The position numbers and the translations under genes were made by a program. The notes under the pieces were generated by a model, which saw only the letters and a list, made by a program, of their open reading frames with translations, searched no databases and was not told the DNA's origin. Positions 25,488 through 34,814 of a DNA stretch of 64,000 bases are shown piece by piece (positions within the stretch are counted from its first letter, which is position 1; every line of letters starts with the position of its first letter). Origin of the DNA: Cyanobacteria bacterium TGS_CYA1 (GTDB taxonomy: Bacteria; Cyanobacteriota; Vampirovibrionia; Obscuribacterales; Obscuribacteraceae); NCBI GenBank assembly GCA_026129135.1, contig JAHCIQ010000004.1:1-64000 (forward strand). Reading direction: 5' to 3'.

Positions 25488-26664
25488 CTGCCTTAACCCC
25501 CGAATTATCTAGATTTTGAGTACTGTCTTTTCCGTCTTGTGCTGCCTTGAACTGCTTTATCAGCTCCGGCAATATTTGATAAACATCTCCTACGATGCCG
25601 TGATCGGCAAAGCCGAATATAGGAGCGTCGGGATCTTTGTTTACGGCAATAATGGTGGCGGATTTCGACATGCCCACGCGGTGCTGGATGGCACCGGAGA
25701 TTCCACATGCGATATAAAGTTTGGGTCTTACTGTTTTGCCAGTTTGACCGACCTGGTGTTGATAAGGAATCCAGCCAAGATCGACTACTTTACGCGATGC
25801 ACCAATGGCTGAGTTCTCGAAACAATCGGCTAATTGTTTGAGCAATTCAAAACCTTCAGCAGTTCCAAGACCAAATCCACCAGCGACGATAACCTCTGCA
25901 TCAGCCAGTTTTACGCCTTTAGAAACTTCGCGCACGATGTCTTTTACTTTCAATCTGAAATCTTCTTCTTTCAAATTTACTGGTACTTGTTTGATTTCGC
26001 CCTTACGTTTCGAATCACGTGGCAGTGGCACCATGACACCAGGTCTGGTGGTAGCCATCTGTGGGTTTTTCCAGGGTCCAAGAATACGTGCTTTGAGCGA
26101 TTCGCCAAAACTGGGACGAATAGCGTAAAGACAGTTTGGATACAAACCTATCTTGGTCGGATCGACTTTGCTTTTATGCTCGTAAGGTCCGATATCGAGT
26201 TCGGTTGTGTCGGCAGTGAGTCCAGTCTCGAAATGAGCTGCAATACGTGGTGCCAGATCACGTCCTGTAGTGGTTGAGCCAAGAAGTGCAGTGTGAGGAG
26301 CTTCAGGAAGAGATTCTAGAAAATCGCAAATCACTCTTCTGTAAGGCAGCGTTCTATAAAGTTTGAGTTCTTCGTGATCGGCTACATAAACTGTGTCTGC
26401 GCCATGCTCGATGAGCAGACGAGGCATTTCGCCAAGATTATGACCAAGAACTATGCAAAGAAGATTTTTTTCCATCTTGTCGGCAAGAATTCTGCCGGCA
26501 CCAAGCAACTCGAGAGTTACTGGTTGCAGGTCGCCCAATATATGTTCGGCGATTACAAGAACGTCGCCTTTCGGGCTGAACTGCGAAAGATCGATAAGCG
26601 GCTCGTCGCCTGCGACTTCGGCTCCTGACTCACCTTTTGGTTCTATGTATTGTTCTTCGGGCAT
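25471..26664 (-). CDS. etfA: Electron transfer flavoprotein alpha subunit
   Basis: The 397-residue protein has the alpha-subunit layout: an N-terminal domain with ILGDLQPVTLELLGAGRILAD, and a C-terminal FAD domain with VIVAGGFGLGTAEGFEL, the YQHQVGQTGKTVRPKLYIACGISG region and AVNKDPDAPIF. These residues hold the FAD that collects electrons from dehydrogenases. It sits 15 bases after etfB. An N-terminal extension of about 30 acidic residues is unusual compared with short EtfA proteins. Confidence 0.95.
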   Translation of the reverse strand: MPEEQYIEPKGESGAEVAGDEPLIDLSQFSPKGDVLVIAEHILGDLQPVTLELLGAGRILADKMEKNLLCIVLGHNLGEMPRLLIEHGADTVYVADHEELKLYRTLPYRRVICDFLESLPEAPHTALLGSTTTGRDLAPRIAAHFETGLTADTTELDIGPYEHKSKVDPTKIGLYPNCLYAIRPSFGESLKARILGPWKNPQMATTRPGVMVPLPRDSKRKGEIKQVPVNLKEEDFRLKVKDIVREVSKGVKLADAEVIVAGGFGLGTAEGFELLKQLADCFENSAIGASRKVVDLGWIPYQHQVGQTGKTVRPKLYIACGISGAIQHRVGMSKSATIIAVNKDPDAPIFGFADHGIVGDVYQILPELIKQFKAAQDGKDSTQNLDNSGVKAVVGAH

Positions 26665-26679
26665 ACTCTTTGATTCCGT

Positions 26680-27507
26680 TTATTTTGCTTTCAAAAGGGC
26701 TTTGTAGTCGCACGCAGCAAGCGTTTCTTGAACCAGTTGTTCAGGAGCTTGACCTTCGTGCATTTTGCAATGTCCGCCGATTTCGCCCACTTTCTGGGTC
26801 ATAGCAACAATAGTGGGAGAACCTTTCAGTCCGCATCTATTAGGATCCGCTCCAACAATATCGAGGTCTACAGTGCGAATGACTTTAGCCATCTCTTCGG
26901 GATTGCGCTTTAGTTGCTGGACTTTGTACGAATCGCGGAAGCTCTTGTACTCCAGATGGTGATAAGAGTTAGCCACAGTCACGAGTACTGGTGGAGTTGC
27001 TTCTACAATTTGATAGCCGCCTTCGATGATACGACGTGCTTCCAGTTTGCCATTCTTTATAGAAAAGTCTTCGCAATAACTTACTTGAGGCAAAGCCAAA
27101 CGTTCTGCCAGCTGAGGTCCAACCTGGGCGGTATCACCGTCTGTCGTTTGCAGACCGCAGAAAATAAAGTCGAACTTACCTACATGCTCGATTGTTCTAT
27201 AAAGAGCGTAGGCCGTTGCAAGTGTGTCTGATGCTGCCAGCCGACGGTCGGAGAGCAAAACGCCCTGGTCCACGCCGTGCTCCATCGCTTCGAGCAAAAT
27301 TTCCACAGCCGGAGGCGGTCCCATGCTGATGGCTGTGACGACGCCGCCATACTCTTTCTTGATGTGCAAAGCAGCTTGCAGGGCGAAGCGGTCAAACGGA
27401 TTGAGCATGCGCTTGGCTTTAGCCCGGTCGATGGTCCCGTCTGAGTTGATTCCAGCTTTGGAGCCCTGATCTGGAACCTGCTTAATCAATACAAAAATGT
27501 TGTACAA
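26680..27507 (-). CDS. etfB: Electron transfer flavoprotein beta subunit
   Basis: The 275-residue protein begins with FVLIKQVPDQ and contains NPFDRFALQAALHIK and the FCGLQTTDGDTAQVGPQLAE signature that binds AMP and supports the ETF heterodimer. The start is a TTG at 27507. The next ATG would remove conserved residues. First gene of etfB-etfA-ETF-QO, divergent from fabI across a 263-base gap. Confidence 0.94.
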   Translation of the reverse strand: MYNIFVLIKQVPDQGSKAGINSDGTIDRAKAKRMLNPFDRFALQAALHIKKEYGGVVTAISMGPPPAVEILLEAMEHGVDQGVLLSDRRLAASDTLATAYALYRTIEHVGKFDFIFCGLQTTDGDTAQVGPQLAERLALPQVSYCEDFSIKNGKLEARRIIEGGYQIVEATPPVLVTVANSYHHLEYKSFRDSYKVQQLKRNPEEMAKVIRTVDLDIVGADPNRCGLKGSPTIVAMTQKVGEIGGHCKMHEGQAPEQLVQETLAACDYKALLKAK

Positions 27508-27689
27508 GAACTTAGATACCTATTTTTATAGCCAGCTTGAAATAGTTTTGCATACTCTAAACTAGAAAACTCGCAGAGGGAACAAGTCTTAGGCATTTAA
27601 TAAAGATTTGTATGAACCTTTTGTAGTTGATCAAGTGGTCAGGTGAGTTTTCTTCAATGTTTCAAATAGACCTGCTTGACAATGATGGC

Positions 27690-27719
27690 TTGAAAAGCCC
27701 TTGCTATCTGGGTTAGAAT
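27690..27719 (+). promoter_or_regulatory. Candidate fabI promoter
   Basis: TTGAAA at 27690-27695 and TAGAAT at 27714-27719 are 18 bases apart, about 50 bases before the fabI start. A second TTGACA at 27676 has no matching -10 at the right distance. The rest of the 263-base etfB-fabI gap is AT-rich with no gene or stable hairpin that I can see. Confidence 0.35.
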
Positions 27720-27770
27720 ATTGCCTCAAAGTTTTCAAATGATTCAACGTTTTTAAAGAGGAAGTGAGCT

Positions 27771-28589
27771 GTGACTGCAGTCGATGGTGGCACTGAAGTG
27801 CAAGAAGAACTTATCCAAACACAAGGCTTGATGGCTGGAAAACGCGGAATCGTTTTCGGCGTTGCAAATGAGCGCAGTCTCGCCTGGTACTGCTCTAAAG
27901 CTCTTTACGAGCAGGGTGCCGAACTTGCTTTTACCTATCAGGGTGAAGCGCTTGAAAAAAGAATCATGCCGCTTGCCGCCAAAGTGAAATCGCCTTTCGT
28001 TGAAATGTGCGACCTTGGCAAAGACGACCAGATTGACGCTGTTTTTCAAAAGCTCGAAAAGACCTGGGATTCGATAGATTTCATTATTCATGCTGTCGCA
28101 TTTGCCCATAAAGAAGATCTCGAAGGACATTTTGTCGACACAAGCCGCGCTGGATTCGCACTTGCTCTGGACGTCAGCGCCTATACGCTAACGGCAGTGA
28201 CCAAACGTGCACTTCCAATGATGAAGAATGGCGGCACGGTTACCACATTGACCTATTACGGTGCTGAAAAGGTAGTCCCTCACTACAACGTCATGGGTGT
28301 CGCCAAAGCCGCGCTTGAAGCAAGCGTTATGTATCTCGCTTCTGACCTTGGCGAAAAGAATATCCGTGTCAACGCCATCTCGGCTGGACCGGTGAAAACT
28401 CTTGCTGCCATGGGGATTGCAGGATTTCGAGATATGCTCAAATTCGTCGAATCTAAAGCTCCGCTCAGAAGAAACGTCGAAGCAGCTGAAGTCGGTAAAA
28501 CCGCGCTTTATCTGGCATCGGATCTCTCAAGCGGCGTGACCGGCGAAACAATCCACGTGGACTGCGGTTACAGCATCTTAGGGATGTAA
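27771..28589 (+). CDS. fabI: Enoyl-ACP reductase (NADH) FabI
   Basis: The 272-residue SDR-type enzyme has the FabI-specific nucleotide motif GVANERSLAW near residues 30-39, the TYQGEALEKR stretch, the VAFAHKEDLEG segment, and the catalytic Tyr...Lys pair in YNVMGVAKAALE. It reduces trans-2-enoyl-ACP in the last step of each fatty-acid elongation cycle. The start is GTG 27771 behind AGAGGAAG. The N-terminal 20 residues are longer than usual. A FabI-type enzyme is the target class of triclosan-like inhibitors, but sensitivity cannot be read here. Confidence 0.95.
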   Translation: MTAVDGGTEVQEELIQTQGLMAGKRGIVFGVANERSLAWYCSKALYEQGAELAFTYQGEALEKRIMPLAAKVKSPFVEMCDLGKDDQIDAVFQKLEKTWDSIDFIIHAVAFAHKEDLEGHFVDTSRAGFALALDVSAYTLTAVTKRALPMMKNGGTVTTLTYYGAEKVVPHYNVMGVAKAALEASVMYLASDLGEKNIRVNAISAGPVKTLAAMGIAGFRDMLKFVESKAPLRRNVEAAEVGKTALYLASDLSSGVTGETIHVDCGYSILGM

Positions 28590-28592
28590 TTA

Positions 28593-28640
28593 GCCAATAA
28601 TCTTAGATTACCCAATAATCTTAGATTACCCAATAATCTT
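28593..28640. repeat. 18-bp tandem repeat over the 3' end of a gene
   Basis: The unit CCCAATAATCTTAGATTA occurs as copy 1 (28593-28610, one mismatch), copy 2 (28611-28628) and a partial third copy (28629-28640). It lies directly after fabI and covers the last codons and stop of the convergent minus-strand gene. Read on the minus strand, every unit repeats the Lys-Ile-Ile-Gly-stop or near-equivalent ending. Confidence 0.85.
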
Positions 28641-28952
28641 ATACATGGCTTCGACAGCGCTAATGGGCGAGCCCCAATGGCTGATGAATTTGCGCGCCAT
28701 TTCACGCACACTATTTTCATCTTTAAAATTGGGTAATGTCGACCAGTTATCGGCTGGTTGATTGCACATGATGTATCGGACGAAACGCAGACCCTGGTCT
28801 GTGATATCCATATTTTCAGGTCCACCGGATCCGGTTTTAATCATGCGTGTAATGGTTGCCTCAGCGAATGCATCACAGGCGAGATTCATTTTGTTGATGA
28901 AAACTTGCGCTCGAAAAGTCTCGTCGCAGAATCTAGGGTCGAAGTTCATCAT
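28626..28952 (-). CDS. Small cytoplasmic protein, unknown
   Basis: The 108-residue (or 107 from the second ATG) protein is soluble and helical, with no signal peptide and no motif that I recognise. It contains FRAQVFINKMNLACDAFAEA and a TGSGGPENMDITDQGLRF segment. It is convergent with fabI and divergent from the threonine dehydrogenase-like gene. The C-terminus is inside the tandem repeat. Confidence 0.6.
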   Translation of the reverse strand: MMNFDPRFCDETFRAQVFINKMNLACDAFAEATITRMIKTGSGGPENMDITDQGLRFVRYIMCNQPADNWSTLPNFKDENSVREMARKFISHWGSPISAVEAMYKIIG

Positions 28953-29071
28953 TTAGCCTCCCAATGCTCAAAAACAATTGTGGACAAGCTTTTGAATCTT
29001 GACAACTAAAGTTGCGCTAAGGTTGTGTTTCAATTTAGAACCTAGAGCAATTGAGGAACCCTAACTTGAAT

Positions 29072-30217
29072 ATGAAGTGCCTGGTGAAAGAGTCTTTGAG
29101 CGTTGACGGGCTCACATTGAAACAAGATGTGCACGTGCCAAAGGTGAAGGAAGATGAAGTACTGATTAAGGTACAGGCTACTTGCGTTTGTGGAACCGAC
29201 AAAAGCATATATTTAAGTTCGCGATCTGAAGGCATTCAAAAGGAGATGCGCCGTTATTTGCCAAACGGCGATTTCAAGCCACTTGTAATTGGTCACGAAT
29301 TTTGTGGCACGGTCGAAGCACTCGGTCCTGGCATTGAAGAAAAGTTCAAAGACATTCCAGACGAGCACAAAGTGCAAAAAGGCGATTATGTAACGGCCGA
29401 AATGCATTTGTCTTGCGGACATTGCTTGCAGTGCCGAACAGGCAACGAACATATTTGCACCAAAGTAAAAGTGAAAGGCGTTCATTTAGATGGATGTTTT
29501 GCACAATATGTATGTGTCCCGTACAAAAATGTCATTCTGCTTGGTAAAGACGGCGACACTTCGAAGATTCCCCCTAAAATAGGATCGATGCTGGATGCCT
29601 TTGGAAACGCAGTCCATACCGTTTATGAGGCTGATGTGCGCGGCAAATCAGTAGCTATTCTTGGAGCTGGTCCGCTTGGACTGATGGCTGCAATGCTTTG
29701 CAAAGAATTCGGTGCTGCTCGCATTTATCTTACCGAAGCGGTGGACACATCGCGCAGATTTGCGCTTGCATCAGCATTCGGTGTTGATCAGTGTTTTGAC
29801 ATATCAAAGTCCTCGAAAGAATTTTTTACTTCTGTAGAAAAGAACGAATCATTTGCAAATGGTGTTGATGTGGTGCTTGAAATGTCAGGCTCGCCATCGG
29901 CTTATGATGACGCTTTTACAGTAGTGAAAAATGGCGGAGAGGTTTTGCTTCTGGGAATCACTCGCACTCCTCTGCAAAACTTTGATATTGCAGGTAGTGT
30001 CATTTGGAAAGGTGTGAACGTCAAAGGCATATTCGGCCGCAAAATGTTCGGCACCTGGGAAACGATGCTCAGACTCTTGCGCTCCGAACGCCTTGATCTT
30101 CAGCCTAAACTGCTCAAAATAATTACAGACAAAACTTATTCACTCGATCAATACGAAGAAGCATTCGGTTTGCTCAATGGTGGCAAAGAAATGAAATTGG
30201 TATTCGAACTGAACTAG
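29072..30217 (+). CDS. tdh: Zinc alcohol dehydrogenase, L-threonine 3-dehydrogenase-like
   Basis: The 381-residue medium-chain dehydrogenase has the catalytic zinc residues Cys in VCGTDKS and His-Glu in IGHEFCG. The structural-zinc loop CGHCLQCRTGNEHIC is present, as is a Rossmann GAGPLGLMAA. The C-terminal GIFGRKMFGTWETM motif is characteristic of threonine 3-dehydrogenases, which oxidise L-threonine to 2-amino-3-ketobutyrate with NAD. Two insertions make it longer than E. coli Tdh (341), so specificity may differ. ATG 29072 matches the family start, but TTG 29066 has better spacing from GAGGAA. Confidence 0.85.
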   Translation: MKCLVKESLSVDGLTLKQDVHVPKVKEDEVLIKVQATCVCGTDKSIYLSSRSEGIQKEMRRYLPNGDFKPLVIGHEFCGTVEALGPGIEEKFKDIPDEHKVQKGDYVTAEMHLSCGHCLQCRTGNEHICTKVKVKGVHLDGCFAQYVCVPYKNVILLGKDGDTSKIPPKIGSMLDAFGNAVHTVYEADVRGKSVAILGAGPLGLMAAMLCKEFGAARIYLTEAVDTSRRFALASAFGVDQCFDISKSSKEFFTSVEKNESFANGVDVVLEMSGSPSAYDDAFTVVKNGGEVLLLGITRTPLQNFDIAGSVIWKGVNVKGIFGRKMFGTWETMLRLLRSERLDLQPKLLKIITDKTYSLDQYEEAFGLLNGGKEMKLVFELN

Positions 30218-31498
30218 TTATTTAACGTACTGAGACATCGCAAGCACTGTGTTGTGACCACCAAATCCCAGTGCTTCGCAGATGGCATTTTTGATTTTGG
30301 CTTCGCGATACACATTGGGCACATAATCAAGATCGCAGAGCGGGTCTGGATTATGATAGTTGATGGTCGGGTGCATTTTCTGCTCCGAAATCGATAGCGC
30401 AGTTACGGCAGCACCAATTGCTCCGGCGCCGCCAAGCAAGTGTCCGACCATCGATTTTGTGCTCGATATGCCGACTTTGTACGCGTGTTCGCCAAAGACG
30501 TTTTTGATTGCAAGCGTTTCGCGCTCGTCATTGAGCGGTGTCGATGTACCGTGAGCGTTGATGTAATCGATATCGTGCGGCTCGAGCTGTGCGTCTCTCA
30601 ACGCTTCGCGAATTGCTCTCGATGCGCCTGCACCGGTTTCATGGGGAGCGACGATGTGTGTAGCATCGCAACTTGCGCCGCCACCTTTGATTTCGGCATA
30701 AATTTTGGCGTTGCGTTTAAGTGCGTGCTGCAACTCTTCGATGATGAGAATAACAGAACCTTCACCTATGACGAATCCGTCTCTATCTTTGTTGAAAGGA
30801 CGGCTGGCTCCCTGTGGATCGTCGTTGCGACGTGAAAGAGCCATCATATTATTGAATGAAGCTACAGTGAACTGGTTCAAACAAGCTTCGCTTCCACCAG
30901 TAATCATGACGTCTGCGCGATTGTCTTTGATATACATGTAAGCATCGAAAATTGAGTCGAGACCCGAAGCACAGGCTGTGGAGTCGCTTTTGGCTCTTCC
31001 CCCGGCTCCATATTCGATTGCGACTTGACCAGAAGGTGCATTCGGCATCAAGCGAATCACAGTTCGCAAGCCAAGTTTGCGTGGACCACCTTCCATCAAT
31101 TTTACATAGTCGGATGTGGTTGTAATCAATCCACCTACGCCTGTCCCGATAAATGTTCCAACTCGGTCTGGATTGGTTTGCTTAATGTCGAGCTTAGCGT
31201 CTTCAAATGCCATTTTGGCTGCCACCATGGCAAACAAAGTAACGCGATCCATTTCTTTGAGCATCGAACCCCATTTACGGCGGTCCGGATAAAAGTCTTG
31301 AATATTGAAGTCTTTTACTTCAGCGGCAATCTTGACATCGAGGTCCATTTCCTCGGGATCGAAGCGACTTATTCTTGCCACTCCACTGCGTCCTTCGAGA
31401 AATGCTTTCCAGCAGTCGTCCTTGCCTGCGCCTACAGGGGTAATCATCCCCATTCCTGTTACTACAACTCTACGTTGGTTTTGAGCTTGAGCATTCAT
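30218..31498 (-). CDS. fabF: 3-oxoacyl-ACP synthase II (FabF)
   Basis: From ATG 31498 the 426-residue condensing enzyme has the full Cys-His-His triad: Cys176 in STACASG, His316 in NAHGTSTPLND and His353 in KSMVGHLLGGAG. The N-terminal VVVTGMGMITPVG is also typical. FabF elongates acyl-ACP with malonyl-ACP in fatty-acid synthesis. The frame is open to a TTG at 31513, but ATG 31498 gives the expected N-terminus. It abuts the tdh stop convergently. Confidence 0.95.
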   Translation of the reverse strand: MNAQAQNQRRVVVTGMGMITPVGAGKDDCWKAFLEGRSGVARISRFDPEEMDLDVKIAAEVKDFNIQDFYPDRRKWGSMLKEMDRVTLFAMVAAKMAFEDAKLDIKQTNPDRVGTFIGTGVGGLITTTSDYVKLMEGGPRKLGLRTVIRLMPNAPSGQVAIEYGAGGRAKSDSTACASGLDSIFDAYMYIKDNRADVMITGGSEACLNQFTVASFNNMMALSRRNDDPQGASRPFNKDRDGFVIGEGSVILIIEELQHALKRNAKIYAEIKGGGASCDATHIVAPHETGAGASRAIREALRDAQLEPHDIDYINAHGTSTPLNDERETLAIKNVFGEHAYKVGISSTKSMVGHLLGGAGAIGAAVTALSISEQKMHPTINYHNPDPLCDLDYVPNVYREAKIKNAICEALGFGGHNTVLAMSQYVK

Positions 31499-31662
31499 GC
31501 CTGTTTCGTCCAATTGCTAGTCACAATCATCATTCTATCTGTTATGTCGGGCGCTAACCGGCAATGTGTCTAAATCTGATAATAATTTAGTTTCATCTCT
31601 ATTTCTCTTAGATAGATAAACTGCTGGGTAAATATATATGACCCGAGCTTCCGGGATTTACT

Positions 31663-32199
31663 ATGGAACTGACAAATCTCATTTTAGTCACAGGTGGTGC
31701 CTCTTCCGGCAAATCGACGTTTGCCGAGAAACTGGCACGCGAGGCTAATCTTGCCGTCACTTATGTTGCTACAATGCCACGGTTGGCGGGCGATAGCGAG
31801 TTATCGCAAAAAATCGAAGCTCACAAACAAAGGCGTCCATCCGACTGGAGCACGGTTGAAACTACATGCGAAATTGGCGCCTGCATGCAAAAACTGCCAG
31901 AAGGTCCTTCGGTGGTTGTACTCGACTGTTTGTCTGCTTATGTCTCCAATTTGATTATCGAGAAGGACAAGGACAAAGACGAAATCGTGGACGAAGCTAA
32001 AAATGCCTTCGGCATCATGGCTTCACGAGACGATTTGCAATTTCTGATTGTGACAAATGAAGTTGGCTCCGGCATTATCCCCGAGCACAGCATGGCACGA
32101 AAATACAGAGAAGCGCTGGGGCGAGTGAATCAATTAGCGGCTTCATTAGCATCGCAAGTCTTTTTATGCGTGAGTGGCATCCCGGTAAAAATAAAGTAG
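31663..32199 (+). CDS. cobU: Adenosylcobinamide kinase/guanylyltransferase CobU
   Basis: The 178-residue protein has an N-terminal P-loop GGASSGKST (about 11-19), the HKQRRPSDW segment around residue 55, DCLSAYVSN and TNEVGSGIIPE. These match CobU/CobP, which phosphorylates adenosylcobinamide and attaches GMP in the nucleotide-loop assembly of cobalamin. No other cobalamin gene is in the window, so salvage or a scattered pathway is likely. The 3' end is close to the prenyltransferase start, with eight bases between them. Confidence 0.93.
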   Translation: MELTNLILVTGGASSGKSTFAEKLAREANLAVTYVATMPRLAGDSELSQKIEAHKQRRPSDWSTVETTCEIGACMQKLPEGPSVVVLDCLSAYVSNLIIEKDKDKDEIVDEAKNAFGIMASRDDLQFLIVTNEVGSGIIPEHSMARKYREALGRVNQLAASLASQVFLCVSGIPVKIK

Positions 32200-32207
32200 T
32201 ATCACAT

Positions 32208-33137
32208 ATGACACCAGAAGCAAACGATAAAAAACCGAATATAATCGTTGCCTCCATAAGAGTGTTGCGACCAAAACAATGGACCAAGAACTTAATCGCC
32301 TATACTCCGCTTCTGTTTGGTCATAAATTTTCTGATACCAATGCCTTGATATCGGTCACCATTTGCGTGCTTTGTTTGTGCCTAGTTTCAGGTTCGGTCT
32401 ATGTTTTGAACGATTTGAAAGATCGCGAAGCAGACGCCAAACATCCAACCAAAAAGAAACGCTTAATCGCTTCTGGAAAAATTTCTCCTGGTGTCGCATC
32501 TGGTGTGGGAATCGCGGCCATGCTTATTGGTCTTACGGTTGCTTTTATGGTACGACCAGCGGTGGCATTGGTGCTTGTGGCATATCTGGTTTTGCAAGTA
32601 GTTTATAATCTGTCCTGGAAAAATCAACCGATACTCGATTGTTTTTCTATCGCCTGCGGATTCGTTCTTAGAGCGCTAGCTGGTGGTGCCGCTGCGCATG
32701 TGCCACTTTCTGCCTGGTTTTTGTTGTGCACCAGTCTTGGTGCTCTGTTTCTGGCGCTGGAAAAACGTCGCCAGGAATTACAGATACTGGGTGACAAAGC
32801 TAAAGAGCACAGAAAAGTTTTCGACAAATACAGTGTCGAGTTGCTCAATCGCATGGAAGCCGTAGTGGTGCCATCGCTTTTGACCTCATACGCCATCTAC
32901 TGTTATTTTTCGCCTTATGGTCAATGGATGATGCTCAGTCTGCCATTTGCAGCGTACGGCATTTTTCGTTATCAATATTTGTCCACTACCAAAACGATTA
33001 CAGCCGCTCCAGAAGAGGTTCTAGCTAAAGACAGGCACATTCAGCTGAGTATCATTTTCTGGCTTATTGCAAGTGCCGGCGTGATTTATGGTTTCATTCC
33101 CGAAGGCATGAAAATGCTCAAATCAATCATTCCCTGA
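32208..33137 (+). CDS. UbiA-family prenyltransferase, decaprenyl-phosphate phosphoribosyltransferase-like
   Basis: The 309-residue membrane protein has about eight hydrophobic segments and the two aspartate-rich UbiA motifs: NDLKDREAD (about 70-78) and a later YNLSWKNQPILD region with catalytic loop residues. The KPKQW-like RPKQWTKNLI start is typical of decaprenyl-phosphate phosphoribosyltransferase (Rv3806c-like), which makes lipid-linked ribose for cell-envelope arabinan or related glycans. I chose ATG 32208 and not the upstream in-frame codon inside cobU. Function is inferred by family only. Confidence 0.85.
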   Translation: MTPEANDKKPNIIVASIRVLRPKQWTKNLIAYTPLLFGHKFSDTNALISVTICVLCLCLVSGSVYVLNDLKDREADAKHPTKKKRLIASGKISPGVASGVGIAAMLIGLTVAFMVRPAVALVLVAYLVLQVVYNLSWKNQPILDCFSIACGFVLRALAGGAAAHVPLSAWFLLCTSLGALFLALEKRRQELQILGDKAKEHRKVFDKYSVELLNRMEAVVVPSLLTSYAIYCYFSPYGQWMMLSLPFAAYGIFRYQYLSTTKTITAAPEEVLAKDRHIQLSIIFWLIASAGVIYGFIPEGMKMLKSIIP

Positions 33138-34121
33138 AGCCGTCTGGCTAGCTGTTTTGTCTTTAGGAAACTGACTCAAAACAAGGGCGAGCGTTTTGTC
33201 CGTAATTTTCATATGAGCAAATTTGCCGCCCTGAGCAAGCTCTTTCGACATTTTGTCTCGCTCTTCGTCGGTTGCGCTCGTATACAGAATTCTAAAAATC
33301 GACCAGGTCAAGGGAAAGGCATTCATCGCTTTCTTATCGGCTTCGGTGGGCGCATGCTCGAATTTGTTGCGCACTAATTGAGCAAAAACAGCGCGGTTAT
33401 CGTCTGCGTCTACAGTTTTGCCTGGATGTGTTTTTTCATAGAGAAGGCAAGTCATGTCGGTATAGGCGCCAATTGCGTCCTCGCTCAAAGACGTGTTTCC
33501 CGAAATTGCAATTCTGTCTGGACCCAGAGACTCCTGAATCATTTCTTTGAGCGGGTTTTGATCTGGCAATTTGCTTGCTTTGGTGCGTAAAAGAGAGCGA
33601 AAGAGCAATCTGTAATTGTCTCTGTGGTCAACATCGTTCATGAATGGACGTACTGTAGGCCAGTAATTTTGAATTTTCGCCACTTCGGGGTCTTTGTTAT
33701 TTTGATTTAAGAGGGTCTCGAAGCGCTCACGCTGGTCACCTTGCAACTGAGTGGGCAGTTTGTCTGGAGGAAATTTTTCCGGCAGCTCGCCGCTTGCCTG
33801 ATTTATAAGTCCAAGCATTTCAAGCCAAGATTTCGTGACCGAACTGAGACTGGCTTTGCTTTCTGGCTTAGGCGCAGGTTTGGCATCTGGAACCAGTTTG
33901 CCCGGAGTGGCGCGCTGTTCCACCGGTTCGGCTTTGGGTCTTTTGAGCAGAGGTTTTTTGACAGGAGCTTGATCGGGCTTTGGATGAGTCTTTGGTATCG
34001 ATTCGGGCTCTTTGTCGTTTTCGTAGCCCCAATCGGCGCTATATGCTGACTGGGTGCAGAAGCAAAGCGCCGGTAAAAATATGGAAAGTTTATATATTTT
34101 TCTTTGCTTTTGAGAGTTCAT
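33123..34121 (-). CDS. Exported protein with Pro/Lys-rich linker, unknown
   Basis: The 332-residue protein has a signal peptide (hydrophobic about 12-28, ending SAYSAD) and a disordered Pro/Lys-rich linker (about 35-95, with KTHPKPDQAPVKKP). A helical C-terminal domain follows (about 100-320), containing NYWPTVRPFMNDVDHRDNYR. There is no recognised family. Its 3' end overlaps the 3' end of the prenyltransferase gene by 15 bases, tail to tail. Confidence 0.75.
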   Translation of the reverse strand: MNSQKQRKIYKLSIFLPALCFCTQSAYSADWGYENDKEPESIPKTHPKPDQAPVKKPLLKRPKAEPVEQRATPGKLVPDAKPAPKPESKASLSSVTKSWLEMLGLINQASGELPEKFPPDKLPTQLQGDQRERFETLLNQNNKDPEVAKIQNYWPTVRPFMNDVDHRDNYRLLFRSLLRTKASKLPDQNPLKEMIQESLGPDRIAISGNTSLSEDAIGAYTDMTCLLYEKTHPGKTVDADDNRAVFAQLVRNKFEHAPTEADKKAMNAFPLTWSIFRILYTSATDEERDKMSKELAQGGKFAHMKITDKTLALVLSQFPKDKTASQTASGND

Positions 34122-34166
34122 GAATCTAGATACAAAGCCTGTTTTGATGATTTAATGTCAAGATTA

Positions 34167-34175
34167 TGGTATTAT
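34167..34175 (+). promoter_or_regulatory. Candidate extended -10 promoter for def
   Basis: TGGTATTAT (TGn followed by TATTAT) lies about 40 bases upstream of the def start. A TTGATG at 34144 is 20 bases from the hexamer, too far to be a strong -35. Confidence 0.35.
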
Positions 34176-34212
34176 CGGCAAGGATGACAAATTATTCTGA
34201 GGCAATAGGGCA

Positions 34213-34806
34213 ATGGCCAAGCTCAAAGTTAGATATTATCCGGACCCGGTCCTGAAAGCTACCAATAAGAAGATTACAATGTTCGATAAGTCGGTACGCA
34301 AACTGGCTCAGGACATGCTCGACACTATGTACGAAAACGATGGTGTCGGTTTGGCTGCTCCACAGGTTGGCGTATCTAAAAGAATAATGGTCATCGACGT
34401 CAATGCAGGAAGCGAAGAGCATCCAAGACGTCCAATTGTTTTTATCAACCCTACAATCATCAGTCAGGAAGGCGAAATGACTGGTCAGGAAGGTTGTTTG
34501 AGCTTTCCGGGTGTTTACTTTGAAGTGCGCAGAGCCCGCAAAATCATAGTCAAATACCAGAATTTGAATGGTCAGGAATTGAAGCTCGAAGCTGAGAACA
34601 ATTTATTGTGTCGCGCAATTCAGCACGAAATGGACCACCTCGACGGTGAACTCTTTATCGACAAAGCAGTTTCAGCCATTCAGCGCGACCTGGAAATGGC
34701 TAAGCAAGGACTTTCGGATGGCGACGTTATCGAGCTTGAGTCTCAACTCAAAGAAGAGAACGGTCAGACCATCAATATTTCTAAAAGCAAGTCGATGGTA
34801 GGCTAA
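34213..34806 (+). CDS. def: Peptide deformylase
   Basis: The 197-residue enzyme has all three deformylase motifs: GLAAPQ at 46-51, EGCLS at 93-97 (metal-binding Cys95) and HEMDH at 138-142. It removes the formyl group from nascent N-terminal methionine at the ribosome exit, using a metal ion. The C-terminal extension after residue 160 is slightly longer than in E. coli and helix-rich. It heads a gene string with the RapZ-like protein and YvcK. Confidence 0.97.
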   Translation: MAKLKVRYYPDPVLKATNKKITMFDKSVRKLAQDMLDTMYENDGVGLAAPQVGVSKRIMVIDVNAGSEEHPRRPIVFINPTIISQEGEMTGQEGCLSFPGVYFEVRRARKIIVKYQNLNGQELKLEAENNLLCRAIQHEMDHLDGELFIDKAVSAIQRDLEMAKQGLSDGDVIELESQLKEENGQTINISKSKSMVG

Positions 34807-34814
34807 AAGCGGCA

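Noticed and set aside
28568-28825. Minus-strand frame with repeated LLGNLR
   Set aside because: The residues come from the 18-bp tandem repeat in another frame; the 108-residue frame in the same region is more gene-like.
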